In this document: positions 52,390 to 64,000 of the stretch, one piece after another
Position numbering within the stretch: position 1 is the first letter of the stretch
How the letters are laid out: the number at the start of each line of letters is the position of its first letter
From: Mycolicibacterium madagascariense
GTDB lineage: Bacteria; Actinomycetota; Actinomycetes; Mycobacteriales; Mycobacteriaceae
Length of the DNA stretch: 64,000 bases
Reading direction: 5' to 3'
NCBI RefSeq assembly: GCF_010729665.1
Contig: NZ_AP022610.1
Span: 5,642,001-5,706,000 of the forward strand
The notes under the pieces: generated by a model
What the model was told of the DNA's origin: nothing
What the model saw: the letters and a program-made list of their open reading frames with translations, nothing else
Database searches by the model: none
Translations under genes and position numbers: made by a program

Positions 52390-53582
52390 TCAGCTCTGGG
52401 CGGCGCGCTGCTGTTCGACCGACCGCTTCGTGGGCGAGCAGTTCGGCGAAGGTGAACGTGCCCGTCGGACGATCGTTCTTGCCCAGCAGATAGAGCCGTT
52501 TGACGGCCGCGAGTATGCCCTCGGACAACGCGTCACGCACCTGCCCGGACACCAGCAGATCCCGGTCGTGCGCATTGGTGATGTAGCCGACGTCGATCTG
52601 CACGGTGGGCATGCGCGTCAGGCGCAGCAGATCCCACGTGCGGCCGTGCGTGCGGCAGTCGCGTAATCCCGTGCGCGCCACCAACTCTCGCTGCACGAAG
52701 TCCGCGAGGTTGCGGCCGATGGTCGACACCGAGCCGTGCGAATTGCCGAAGTGGAACGATGCGACGCCGTTGGCGGGGAGCCGGGCAGGCGGCGCAGCGC
52801 AGGCTGATCATCAGATCGGCGCCCACGGTGTTCGCCGTCGCGGCGCGCTCGGCGTCGGAGGGACTGCGACCGACAGGCCGGGACAGGAAGGTCTCCATGC
52901 CGATCGCCGTCATCCGGCCTTCGAGGCGACTCGCGAGGTCCCACAGGATGTCGGCTTCGCTGATGGGTCCGTCGGGACCGTTCATGATGGGCCCGTGGTC
53001 GTCGCCACCGCGGCCCGGATCGATGATGATGCGCTTGCCCGACAGCCGCGGCCCGGAGCGGCGGACCAACTCCTCCTCGCGGATCGCGTGCAGCGAGCCA
53101 CCCGTCACGCGGGAGCCGAGGAAGTACAGCGAGCGCAGCGTCTCCGGACCGCAGATGCCGTCCGGGTACAAGCCGTACTCGCGCTGATAGGACATCAGAC
53201 CGTTGTGGGTCTGCAAACCGAAGTGGCCGTCGACGAGGCCGGTGTAGAACCCGAGGTCCTGCAACCGGGCCTGCAGCGTCGCGACGTCGTCGCCGTACAT
53301 CGGCGCGCCGAACTGGTGCGCGAGTGTCCGTGCCCCCAGCCGGTAGGACGCCTCCTTCAGCGCGCGGTACGTGGCCTCTCCGACCACGCCGTCGACCAGC
53401 AACCCCCGGTGCTGCTGGAAGGCGCGGACCGCGTGATCCAGGTCGTCGTCGAAGGCATCGAAGGCCACGTGCTTGCCCGTGGTGAGGTCCGCGTCGGAGT
53501 TGTCGAGCAGCCCCAACGCCGCCAATGCCGCCCGAATCTCGGCCACGGGGATTCCCCGATCGCCGCGGCGCAGACTAGACAT
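52390..53582 (-). CDS. cwlM: CwlM (copy 2; frameshifted as read)
   Basis: Starts at 53582 and is identical to copy 1 through both peptidoglycan-binding domains. It has one extra codon (EEL for EL) near 53072. Two single-base losses at 52778-52791 and one extra T near 52427 break the frame, so the amidase domain is split. If the indels are errors, this is a full second cwlM; if real, the copy is dead. Confidence 0.8.
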
Positions 53583-53666
53583 GAACAGAATTGTCGCAGA
53601 CAGAACCGGTAATTCTGAAACCTCCAGGCCAGTCGGGAAACCACGGCTGCCGTTGCCGGAGGCCGA

Positions 53667-54001
53667 TCAGAACGACGTCGGACAGCTCGCGCAGCAGCGG
53701 CCTTGCCCTTCGTGCCGACGATGCGCTTGACCGGCTGACCATCCTTGAACAGGATCAACGTCGGTATCGACACCACCTGGAAGTCGCGGGCGGTGCCGGG
53801 GTTGGCGTCGACGTCCATCTTCGCGACGGTGAGTGCGCCAGCCTTCTCGTTGGCAATCTCCTCCAGCACCGGGGCGATCATCTTGCAGGGACCGCACCAG
53901 GTGGCCCAGAAGTCCACCAGCACGGGAGTGCTGCTGGACAGGACGTCGCTGGAGAACGAATCGTCGGTGACGGCGACGGTCGCGCTGGTGGTTTCACTCA
54001 T
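53667..54001 (-). CDS. trxA: Thioredoxin (copy 2; C-terminal frameshift)
   Basis: Same as copy 1, with WCGPCK intact. It shares the slip after GTKGKAA and has one additional A at the stop position near 53670, which removes the TGA seen in copy 1. Confidence 0.82.
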
Positions 54002-54017
54002 GTCGGGCTCCTCGGGG

Positions 54018-54983
<966 letters not shown>

Positions 54984-55053
54984 TTCCGCCTTTCTGGGTA
55001 CGCCTATAACACCAGCGTAAGCCCGGCTGTTCCGCGACGGCGCCTCGGACGCG

Positions 55054-55355
55054 TCACCGGCGGCCCCAGCGGCGCCACCGCCGGCGGCCCGGTGGCGGAC
55101 CGAGCGCAGGGCGCGCTCGACGCGCGCGGTGACGTCCGGCGGGACGGCGTCGGCGGTCTCGGCGTCCGCGGCCAGGGCGGCCAGTTGCTGCGGCACCCGG
55201 TCCAGCGCGGCGAGGCGGTCGGCGACGTGTGGATCGGCAGCGGCACGGCTGCGCAGGCGGGCCGCGGTGCCCTCGTCGAGCAGACCGTCCCGCAGCGCGG
55301 ACAGCAGTTCCCACGGGACCCGATCGCCGTCGTGATCGTCTGCCACGCTGTCCAC
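55054..55355 (-). CDS. rsmA: Anti-sigma-M-like RsmA (copy 2; frame runs on into trxB)
   Basis: The same first 84 residues as copy 1. A 2-base difference (GGACCGAG against GGACACGAG) changes the frame after RVERALRS, and the altered frame has no stop before the trxB start, giving an apparent RsmA-TrxB fusion. I treat it as an indel effect. Confidence 0.55.
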
Positions 55356-55511
55356 CGAACGCGTCTCCTGCCGGGTCGAGCCGTCGCGCGTCAGTACACC
55401 ATTGCGCTGCCCGTATCGGGAATTCCGCGGCTCGCCCGTTCGTTGGCTGAGGGGTAGCTGATAAGGCCCTCGGCCACCTTGACATCTCGCCGAACACGAA
55501 CGAAGGCCCTC

Positions 55512-55823
55512 ATGCGCAACATCCGTCGACTCCTCGTCACCGGCGCCTTCGCCGCCATGGCGAGTTCAGGTCTGATCGCGTTCGGAGCCGCCACCACGCC
55601 TGACTCCAGTCCCGTGGCGTGCGACCAGAACATCGTGCCGTACGACCCGTACCACCAGACGTGTGGCATTCCGAACCCGATCCCCGCCGTTCCCGGCGCC
55701 TCGCCGGGCGCGGGCACCATCATCGCGTGCCGCAACATCCCGGGCTGCCTGTCGCAGGCGGTCAACGGGCCGCAGCTCGTCGCCGTGCCGCGCACCGACA
55801 CCACGGTGCGGCAGAGTCGCTAG
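55512..55823 (+). CDS. Small secreted four-cysteine protein (copy 2; intact)
   Basis: 103 residues. A signal peptide of about 27 residues is followed by a mature part with cysteines at 37, 51, 73 and 78, in contexts [24 protein letters not shown], and no further membrane segment. Two disulfides are possible. It is Pro/Gly-rich and ends [12 protein letters not shown]. No family is recognised. It lies between rsmA and sigM, so envelope-stress control by SigM is plausible. The stop overlaps the sigM stop tail to tail. Confidence 0.7.
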   Translation: MRNIRRLLVTGAFAAMASSGLIAFGAATTPDSSPVACDQNIVPYDPYHQTCGIPNPIPAVPGASPGAGTIIACRNIPGCLSQAVNGPQLVAVPRTDTTVRQSR

Positions 55824-56388
55824 CGGGCCGTCGCGACGCCGTCGAAGGACGCCAGCGACTGGGCCAGCTTGGCCCGGGCCCGCGAGCATCGACTCTTGAC
55901 CGTGCCCTCGGGAATCCCGAGCAGGCGGGCGGTCTCCGCGATCGAGTAGCCCTGCATGTCGACCGCCACCACGACCGCGCGTTGATCGACGGGCAGCCGC
56001 AGCAGGGCGCGCTCGACGACGATCGCGGTGTCGACGCGCGCAGTCGGGTCCCCGATCCGGCAGTCGTCGTCCCCCAGCGGGAGCGCGGCGTGAGTCTTGT
56101 TGCGCCGCAAGCGGTCCAGACAACAGTTGACGACGATGCGGTACAGCCAGCTGCTCACCGACGCGTCGTGGCGGAAGGTCGGCGCCTTGCGTGGGCGGCG
56201 AGCATCGCCTCCTGCAGGGCATCCGCGGCGTCCTCGGGATGGCGGCTGGTCACCTTCGCCAGCCGGTAGAGCTGCCGCTGGTGGCGGCCGAACAACTCCG
56301 CGAAGGCATGTCGATCCCCGGCGACGTGCGCGGCGAGCAACTCCGCATCGGTGCGGTCCCGACCGTCGTGCGACGCGAAAGTCCCCAT
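55820..56388 (-). CDS. sigM: ECF sigma factor SigM (copy 2; internal frameshift)
   Basis: Starts at 56388. A missing G near 56190 (CCTTGCGTGGG) breaks the frame within region 2 after EAMLAAH. The C-terminal end is intact here, ending [17 protein letters not shown]. Joining copy 1 region 2 to copy 2 region 4 gives a full 188-residue protein. Confidence 0.82.
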
Positions 56389-56446
56389 GCCCGAACAGTA
56401 ATGAACGCGCCACCCCTGCCCCGACACTTGTTGTGGGGCGCCTGAC

Positions 56447-59400
56447 TCAGGAAGCGGCCTTCAGCGTGATCTCGGAGAGGGCGCTGACGCTCTTGCCGTT
56501 GACCGACCCCAGCGTGGTGATCCACACCAGCAGGTTGGAGACCGGCGTCGGGTTGTTGATCGTGATGGTGTTCGTGCCCGGTTTCATCGGCGTCGGGGGT
56601 GTCAGCTCGGTGGTCTCGTCGAGCGTCGCCGGCGTCGGTGACTGTGCCGAGCGAAGTTGAATCGACGTGCCGGTGCTGTTGAGGTTCAACGTCACCGACC
56701 CGATGGCCGTCGGCTGCGGCAGCTGCAGGACCAACCCGACCCCGTTCTTGAAGTTCGGGAACGGCACGGCGTCGCTGTAGATGTCGGTGGACCAGCTCGT
56801 CGCGGGATTGCCGTCGATCGCGTTGGCCGCGTCCGCGGGATTGTCGGCCTCACCGCCGGGCGAGACCGTTGCGCGAACGGGTTTCACGATCGCCGTGCTC
56901 GGCGCACTGGCGCCGGTGCTGCTGCTCGTCGGTGCGTTGAGCCCCAGCTGGTCCTTGTCCAGCGGACCGCCGACGTCACTGAACACGCCCCCGCAGCACC
57001 GTCGCCAGCACGACGAGGGCGACGACGAGGATGGCACCCGCCACCGCGGCGCCGATCAGGACGCCCTTGCGGCGCTTGGCCTTGGCCTCGGGGTCGTCGT
57101 CGGCGGCGTAGCGCGCACGGGGGCGCCTCGGGCTGGTCGATCGGCGCGATCAACTCCGTGCGGTCGGCGACGGCGGTGGCTTGCTGCAGCAGGTTGAGCA
57201 ACGTGGGCGCCGACCTGATGCCGCCGTTCTCCTGCACGGCCCGCACGGCCGCGGCCGAGATCTGGAACGGGATGGCGCGGTCCATGCTGCGCGGCTCCAC
57301 CGGCTCGCCCGCGGGATCCCGATCGGCGGCCGCCATGCCGCTGCGCACGCCGGACTCCGGCAGGGGCCAGCGGTTGACCAGCAGCGCGTAGAGCGCCGCT
57401 CCGATGCCGCGAATGTCGTCCTCGGGCGTGGCGGTGGGCAGCGTCGCCGGGAAGGCGAGCGCGACGTCACCCTCGATGCTGACGCGGATCCTGCCCGGGT
57501 GGTCGATCGACAGCGCGACCCCCGCGCGGTGGGCGGCCTCCGCGGCGGCGGCCAGCGACTGGACCGCCCTGGCACCGCCGATCGCCGACGGCGCGGTCTC
57601 GGCCACCTCGGCCAGCGACCCGCCGCGAATCCACTCCGAGACCACCAGGCCGCCGGAGCCGGTGCGGGCGACGTCGAGCACGCGAGCCACGCCGGTCGAG
57701 TTGACCGAACTCAAACGCATTGTGCGCGAGAGGATCTCGGTCAGTTCCTCGTCGGGAAGCACGGCGTCGGGATCGATGAAGGTCAGAGCGACCTGACGGT
57801 CGAGCACCGTGTCCATCGCATGCCAGAACTGCAGGTGCGGAGGCCCGCCGTGAAACACCAGGAGGCGGTAGCGCCCGCCGGCGATGGTGGCGCCGGGAAT
57901 GAGGTGGACCTCGTCGTCGGCCGTGGCGGCCTCGATCGCCGGTTCCCCCGGCACGGCAAACGCCGTCGGTTCGCGGGTGGGGTCGCCGGCGTAGTCGGCG
58001 GGAGGCCGTCCCGACGGCGGCAGATGAGACTCCGCCGGCACGTCGGGTTGGAAGTCGTCGACGCTCTGTCGCGGGATGCGGGTGGTCGCGCCGCTCGCCT
58101 CGGGTGCGGAATCGCCCGCGGGGTCGTCGGTCACCGCTGGTCCTTTCCGAAGCCCGGCACCGGCGACGGTCGCCGGAGGCCCGCCCTGCCACGCCGGAGG
58201 AATTTGACGCGACGGTAACGGACGGAAATTGCTCTGATCAGAGTACGTGAGGGGCATACCGCGGCGAGGTGGGTCGGGCACCCGACCCGGGACGGGTTCG
58301 CTCGGAACGGCTCGCCCGCGTCCGAGCCGGCGCCGGACCGCCGCGGCGGCGGCGAGCGCGTCGGGCACCTTGGCGGTCAGCAGCACCGTCGCGATGATCG
58401 GCGCCATGATGAGGCCGAGCACCAGCAGCCGCAGGATCGACCCGGCGCCGCCATGGTGCTCGGTGAGCGTCCAGGCCCAGCAGTCGGTCGACGACGTGCG
58501 CGACCAGGCCCGCGAGCAACGACCCGCCACGGTGACGAGGATGGTCCGCACCACGTCGAGGCTGATCATTCGTCCGCCCGGCGGTTTGAGATTGGCCCTC
58601 AGCATGACGTGGCCGACGACGGCACCGGCCAGGAAGCCGAGCCCGTTGGCGAACCCGAGATAACCGGCGACGAGTTCGGGATCGTCGGTGAGATGCGGCG
58701 CGGCGAGCGAGGCGATGACCTTGACCGCGGTGATCACGACGATGAGCACGATGGGGGTCCACGGCTGTTCCCTGGCATAGAAGACCCGCGTCTGCAGCAG
58801 CAGCATCGAATACGGCAGCAGGGTGAACGCCGACAGCGTGAGCGCCATCCCGAGGTAGCCGGCGTCCACCTGGCCGAAGTTCCCGTACGCGAACAGCGCA
58901 CTGCCGATCGCCGGGCCCGCGACGGTCATGAACGCCACGACCGGGATGAGCGTCAGCAGCGTCAGGCGGGTCGCGAACGACAGGTCGGCGAGCACCGCGG
59001 GCTGATCGTCGGCCGCGGCGTTGCGCGAGAGCCGCGGCATCACCACCGTCAGCACCGTCACGCCGATCATGCCGAACGGGAGTTGGAGCACGAGCCACGC
59101 GTAGTTGTAGATGGCCGGGCCCGAAGCCGCTGCGTGACTGGCGATTTGGTTGCCCACGATGAGGCCGGCCTGGCTGATCAAGACGTAGAGCACCATGGCG
59201 GCGGCCATCCCGCCGAACTTCTTGATCCGGTCGTCGAGGCCCCACAGCGGGCGCATGCTGATCCGCTCGCGGCGTACGGCGACGAACACCATCGCGGTCT
59301 GGGCCACCACGCCGAGGGTCGTGCCGATGCCCAGGACCAACAGCTTGGCGGTGCCCATCGCGACGGGGTTCAGCGACAGTTCGCCGGGCACGACGACGAA

Positions 59401-60018
59401 GACGCCGAGGATCGCCAGGCCCACCACGTTGTTCAGCACCGGCGCCCGCCGGCGGCCCAAAGACGTTGCGCGTGTTGAGGATTGCCATGAACACCGACGA
59501 CAGGCCGTAGAAGATGATCTGCGGCAGCAGCAGGTAGGCGAACGCCACGGTCAGCGATCGGTCGACCTTCGGATCGCCGCCGAGCATCAGTCGGACGAGC
59601 AACGGCGCGGCGGCCACCGAGACCACCGTCGCCACCACCAGCAGTGCGGTCGTCAGCGTCAGCAGGCGGCGTACGAACGCCGTGCCCCCGTCGGCGTCGT
59701 CGCGCTCCGCGCGGGCCAGCACGGGTACGAAGATCGCGGTGAACGTCGCCTCGAGCACCAGCGCGGCGATCAGGTTGGGCAGCTGGTTGGACACCGAGAA
59801 GGCGCTCAGCAGCGGTCCGCCGAGGATCGTGGCCAGCAGGAGGATGCGGAGGAAGCCGGTGATGCGGCTAATCAACGTCGCGAGCGCCATGCCCACGACC
59901 GCGAGACGACGGCCGAGTCGGTCAGTTCGGGGGCACCGGCGCGGCGGCGCGGCGCTGCGCCCTGCGGGATCCGCTGCGGTGCGCGCGGCGGCACCCTGGG
60001 CGGCCGGACGGCATTCAC
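56447..60018 (-). CDS. murJ: MurJ (MviN) with pseudokinase (copy 2; several frameshifts)
   Basis: Start GTG at 60018, overlapping the stop of the full Rv3909 homologue (GTGA). The same domain order as copy 1. Frame breaks lie near 59895, 59448, 58521-58474, 58288, 57121 and 56992; the linker and pseudokinase that are broken in copy 1 read cleanly here, so the two copies together define the whole protein. Confidence 0.87.
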
Positions 60019-62401
60019 AGGGGGCCGTCCTCGTGGGCCAGCGCGACGTCCAACGGGTCCGGCCTGCGCTCACCGTCGCGCCGCGACGGGCGGTCGAGGT
60101 CGGCGCGGTCGGGTTGGCCTCGGAACCGATGCCACAGCCGGCGTCCCGCGAGCAGCACCAGCACCGCCCCGGCGGACAGCGTGATGAAGAACAGCACCTT
60201 GCCGTAGGCGTTCGAGTGCACCGACAGCCGCACCGGTTCGCCAAGGGCAGACCGTCGGCGGTCTGGAGGGCGACGTCGACGGCCACGCGCTGGGTGAAGT
60301 GCACCTCGATGGGCACGCGCAGCGGCAGGTAGCCGGGAGGCAGTTCGATCTCGCCCATGTTCGTCACGGTCATCCCCGGCGGGGCGTCGACGTCGAGGCG
60401 CACCCGGATGGGCACGGGCAGATCGTTGCGCAGGGCCAGCGGCAGCGGACTGCGTTCGGTCGCCAGGGTGTAGGAGCCGCCGGGGTTGACGATCGTGACG
60501 GCGTGCAGCAGGTCCTCGACCGTGGTGCCGACGACGCCGACCCGCTGCCCGCCCAGGCCGTTGCGGGCATCGGGGGCGACCGACTGACTCAGCGCCCGCA
60601 GCATGTCCTCCCGCAGCGGCGCGGTGTACTGCGGCCCGGTCAGGCCGGTGCGCGGGTCGGTGGTCAGCGCCCCGGTCAGTCCCCACAGCCGAGCGGTGAC
60701 GTTCGAGATGTCCGACGTCACGTCCGCGTCGATGTGGGACCGCGGGTTGCCGAGCGTCTCTGCCGGTAGCGGAGCCACCTCCGACGGCGGGATCGCGCTG
60801 CTCTCGGCGAGTACAGCCGACAGCGGCCTTGGTACGGCCAGCCCGGACCGGATCGCCGAGGCCAGCGTCGAGAGCACGGCTTGGGCCTCGTCGGGGGGCA
60901 GGTTCCAGGCCAGCGGCGGGATGAGCAGCTCGGTGCGGGGCTCGGTCTGCGGCCGCAGCGCACGCCACAGCACGGCGGCCAGGGCGTCTTCGCGGCGCGC
61001 GATGGAGGAGTCGTGGGACAGCGGAACGTCGAGGGAGCCATCGAGATAGGACGGGGTCACCGGCGTGGTGCCCGCACCGGCCAGCGCCGCGCCGACCGCG
61101 GGGTCGAAGGGCGCGGCGACCACGTTGGCGTCGTAGCGACGCGGGGCGAGGTCGATGGCCGCGGGGTCGTCCGCCGTCGAGTCCTGGGCGACGGACTCAC
61201 CGGCGGCGATCGCCACCGTCGGACCATGCGAGGACAGCAGCTTGACCGCGGGCCCGGTCGGGGCCGTCGCCGACCAGGGTGGCGCCGCGGGTCGACGCCA
61301 CGCCGAGGATCTGGTCGACGATGTCGGCGCCCTCGGTCGTCGCGGTCGTCGAGCCCGGGTCCCCGACCCTGGCGAGGGCTCCCAGATCGGCCTGCGCGTA
61401 GACCGTCGGGGCCACGCACAGCCGCTGGGCGAGCGTCCGCAACCGGCCCAGCCAGTTGACCGCCGCGTCCTGCCCCGTCCCGGCGTGCGTCGGTGAGGCC
61501 AGGCCGCCGGCGGGATCGTCGTTGACGACGTAGCCCGCCGTCATGGCGTTGACCGTGACCAACAGGTCGGGATCGACGGCCAGGCACAGGGCGGCGCGCG
61601 TCTCCCCGGCCGGGTCGACGGCGGGACTCGTCGCGAAGTCGGCGGCGGTCAGCAGCGTGTCGAGACGCCCGCCAGGGGCCAGCGACGCGGCGAGCTCGTC
61701 GTCGACGAGCCGGACGGGGGTCGTGCCGCCGGGAACGCCCGCGGCGAGGCGGGGCTTGTCGGCGAGCGGCCACAGCATCGTCACGTGGACGGGTCGCGAC
61801 GTGTCGGGCGGGACGACGGCGGTCACCGCGTCGTCGGTGCCGGCGGGCGTGCTCGGGTCGGCGGGCACGCCGAGGACGGGCAGCAGGAACCGGGCGTCGT
61901 CGAGGCGGGCCGGCGCGCCGTAGTCCGGGTGCCGTTGACGTTGACCAGCGCCGGGTAGATCCCCGGCTGGTCGATGCGCAGCGAGGAGTCCGCCGAGCGC
62001 ACCGGATAGGACAGCGTGAAGGGCATGTGCTGGCCCTGCGCCAGCTCCGGTGCGACCGTGACGAAGTTCGCGACGGCCTCGTATTGGTCGACGCCGCCGG
62101 TCAATTCGGTGCGCAGCCCGGTCGACGACGTGACGGCGGGGGCGTGTTCGAGGCGCACCATGATGTCGTGCACGGGCCGGTCGCCGACGTTGGTCACCGT
62201 CCCCGACACGGTCACGGTGGGCTCGGTCGTCGTCGTGACGGTCTCTGGGGTGATGGAGTCGATGTGCAATTGCAGGAAGGGTCGTTCGCCGGGCTCCCCG
62301 GCGGCGGCGCGCGGCGCCACCCCGGGCAGGACGAGCAGCATCAGCAGCGCGAGGACGGTCAGCAGGCGCGACCCGGCGACACCCGCCGCGGCGCGCGTCA
62401 T
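60015..62401 (-). CDS. DUF6049 secreted membrane-anchored protein (Rv3909-like), full copy, frameshifted
   Basis: About 795 residues. Signal peptide ([23 protein letters not shown]), an N-terminal beta domain ([32 protein letters not shown]), a large central domain, and a C-terminal membrane helix ([18 protein letters not shown]) with a charged cytoplasmic tail. Breaks near 61925, 61253 and 60246 interrupt the frame. The ATG at 62401 overlaps the mutT4 stop (ATGA) and its stop overlaps murJ, so it is translated together with the flippase. Function unknown; the fixed link to murJ suggests a role in envelope assembly. Confidence 0.85.
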
Positions 62402-63186
62402 GGGCCTTGGCCGCAGCCGTTCGCCCGCCGGCCGGGTGGCGGTTGCGGGGATTGGTCGGGTCGGCGGTTGCGGGTGTGCGAATGGGTCTGGGGTCGGCGC
62501 CGCGGTGCGCTGTGCGGCAGCGGCGGCAGCGCCTCCGGGCCGTCGGAGTGCAGCTTGTCGATGAGCTCTCCGGCCACCTCGGCGAGCCGGCGTTCGTCGG
62601 CGTAGGCCAGCCGGGCGGGCAGCTCGACCAGCGGCACCCAGGCCACCTCGGTCACCTCGACGTCTTCGTCGGAGAGCTCGCCATCGAGGAATCGCATGAG
62701 GTAATGGTGCACGGTCTTGTGGACGCGGCGACCCTCGGTCACGAACCAGTAGTCGATGCTGCCCAGCGCCGCGAGCACGCTGCCCTGGATGCCGGTCTCC
62801 TCGGCGACCTCTCGGATGGCGGTCTGCTCGGCGGTCTCACCCTGCTCGATGTGTCCCTTCGGCAGCGACCACAGCATGCGTCCGCGCCGATCCACGCGAC
62901 CGATCAGCGCAGCCACCTGGGCGCCCTTCGGGCCGTCGATGCCGTCGATCACGAGTCCGCCCGCGGACGTCTCGTGCACCGTGCGCAGCCGGTCGGGCGC
63001 GCGCCGGCCCTGTCGACCCGATGGGGTCGCCGCGGCGTCGGGACGGTGTCCGGGCGTCGGCCCGGGAAGCGGAGCGGCGGCGGTTCCGGCGGCGGCCGTG
63101 GCGCCTGGCTCGGGGGGACCGGCAGAGCGTCGCCCGCGGCGCCGTCCCCGGCGCCGTCGTGGTTTGGCTCGTTCGCCCTCCGACAC
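62398..63186 (-). CDS. mutT4: Nudix hydrolase MutT4
   Basis: 262 residues from the GTG at 63186 ([20 protein letters not shown]), matching the basic N-terminus of Rv3908; the longer upstream frame is not conserved. After a Pro/Ala-rich linker the Nudix domain starts at [14 protein letters not shown]. The Nudix box begins GHIEQGE and ends REVAEETG. MutT4 hydrolyses damaged nucleotides such as 8-oxo-dGTP or related substrates. It is divergent from pcnA and heads the mutT4-Rv3909-murJ run. Confidence 0.92.
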   Translation of the reverse strand: MSEGERAKPRRRRGRRRGRRSAGPPEPGATAAAGTAAAPLPGPTPGHRPDAAATPSGRQGRRAPDRLRTVHETSAGGLVIDGIDGPKGAQVAALIGRVDRRGRMLWSLPKGHIEQGETAEQTAIREVAEETGIQGSVLAALGSIDYWFVTEGRRVHKTVHHYLMRFLDGELSDEDVEVTEVAWVPLVELPARLAYADERRLAEVAGELIDKLHSDGPEALPPLPHSAPRRRPQTHSHTRNRRPDQSPQPPPGRRANGCGQGP

Positions 63187-63296
63187 CCAAGCGATAGTAG
63201 CTGCCAGTTGGAATTCGCCCTGGCCGCACTCGCCGTCGTGGTCGGCTTGTCGCCGGGTCGTAATACACCCGAGAGCGCCCACTAGGCTCAACGAAC

Positions 63297-64000
63297 GTGC
63301 CGAACGATCCCGCTGCCAGCCCGCCTGACTCAGGGGAGCTGCTGGCTGCCGCGAAGGCGCTGCAGCCCCACGCCGCCATCCTCGGCGAGCTGGGGCGGTT
63401 GTTCGCTGACGCCGGACACGAGCTGTACCTGGTCGGCGGCAGTGTCCGCGACGCGCTGCTGCAACGGCCGCTGACGGACCTGGACTTCACCACCGACGCC
63501 CGGCCCGCGAGGTGCAGCAGGTGGTGCGCGGATGGGCCGACGGCCTGTGGGACACCGGCATCGAGTTCGGCACGGTCGGCGTCGGCAAGGGGACCGACCG
63601 CCTCGAGATCACGACGTTCCGCGCCGACGCGTACGACCGGGTCACCCGAAACCCCGAGGTGCAGTTCGGCGACCACCTCTCCGACGATTTGCTGCGTCGC
63701 GACTTCACCGCCAACGCGATGGCCGTGGCAATCACGCCGTCGGGCCTCGGCGAATTCCACGATCCGCTGGGCGGGCTGGCGGCAATCCGGCACCGCGTGC
63801 TCGACACGCCGTCGGCTCCGGAGGTGTCGTTCGGCGACGACCCGCTGCGGATGCTGCGGGCAGCGAGATTCGTCTCACAGCTGGGGTTCGGTGTCGCACC
63901 CCGCGTCCGCGAGGCCATGACGCGGATGGCGGGCGAGCTCGGCCGCATCACCGTCGAGCGCGTGGCGGCCGAGCTGGACAAGCTGATGCTGGGTGCCGAC
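63297..64000 (+). CDS. pcnA: tRNA nucleotidyltransferase / poly(A) polymerase PcnA (frameshifted, 3' end outside window)
   Basis: From the GTG at 63297. The class II nucleotidyltransferase motif is [14 protein letters not shown] with DLDFTTDA, holding the metal aspartates. One base is missing near 63510 (CGGCCCGCGAGG); after it the frame continues as [51 protein letters not shown] and [10 protein letters not shown] to the window end. It adds CCA to tRNA 3' ends, needed because the tRNAs here lack encoded CCA. Confidence 0.9.

Overview
The window is high-GC actinobacterial DNA and matches the chromosomal replication-origin region of a mycobacterium, most likely a rapidly growing Mycolicibacterium-type species. 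The evidence is the gene order rpmH-dnaA-dnaN-gnd-recF-dciA-gyrB-gyrA-DUF3566-tRNA-Ile-tRNA-Ala-cwsA-ppiA-Rv0010c-crgA-Rv0012-trpG-pknB-pknA-pbpA-rodA-pstP-fhaB-fhaA-tRNA-Leu. On the other side of the origin lie rnpA-yidD-yidC-jag-rsmG-parA-parB-Rv3916c-cwlM-trxA-trxB-rsmA-sigM-murJ-Rv3909-mutT4-pcnA. A gnd gene between dnaN and recF, which M. tuberculosis lacks there, also fits a fast grower. The window is inverted relative to the usual dnaA-forward convention.

Layout. 1-11.3 kb is accessory: the edge of an iron permease gene (efeU) under an IdeR-like box, an HxlR regulator, an azoreductase, release factor 3, an alpha-toroid protein of unknown role, and a second clpP pair facing a short-lived-looking ClgR/PopR-type regulator. 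Next come two paralogous secreted proteins with duplicated flanks beside tRNA-Leu. 11.7-21.3 kb is the FhaA/FhaB-PstP-RodA-PbpA-PknA-PknB operon for phospho-signalling and cell elongation, tied together by five consecutive ATGA start/stop overlaps. 21.3-31.5 kb holds trpG, division genes, three tRNA-linked small genes, gyrase and dciA. 31.5-37.4 kb is recF-gnd-dnaN-oriC-dnaA. 37.4-42.7 kb is rpmH-rnpA-yidD-yidC-jag-rsmG-parAB, with two perfect parS sites at or near the rsmG and parA starts.

43.2-60.7 kb is the most unusual part: a direct tandem duplication of about 8.77 kb. It carries cwlM, trxA, trxB, rsmA, a small secreted cysteine protein, sigM and murJ, plus truncated ends of Rv3916c and Rv3909. 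Every difference I saw between the copies is a short insertion or deletion and none is a substitution, so most frameshifts there look like uncorrected sequencing errors. The duplication itself may be recent and real, or an assembly artefact.

How the parts connect: PknA/PknB, PstP, FhaA, CwlM and MurJ form one known regulatory circuit for peptidoglycan precursor synthesis and flipping, with RodA/PbpA as polymerising machinery and CrgA/CwsA at the division site. DnaA, DnaN, RecF, DciA, gyrase and ParAB/parS handle replication and segregation. Beyond 43 kb, and in rsmG, dciA, Rv3909 and pcnA, reading frames are broken by single-base indels; functions there are inferred from the composite frames.
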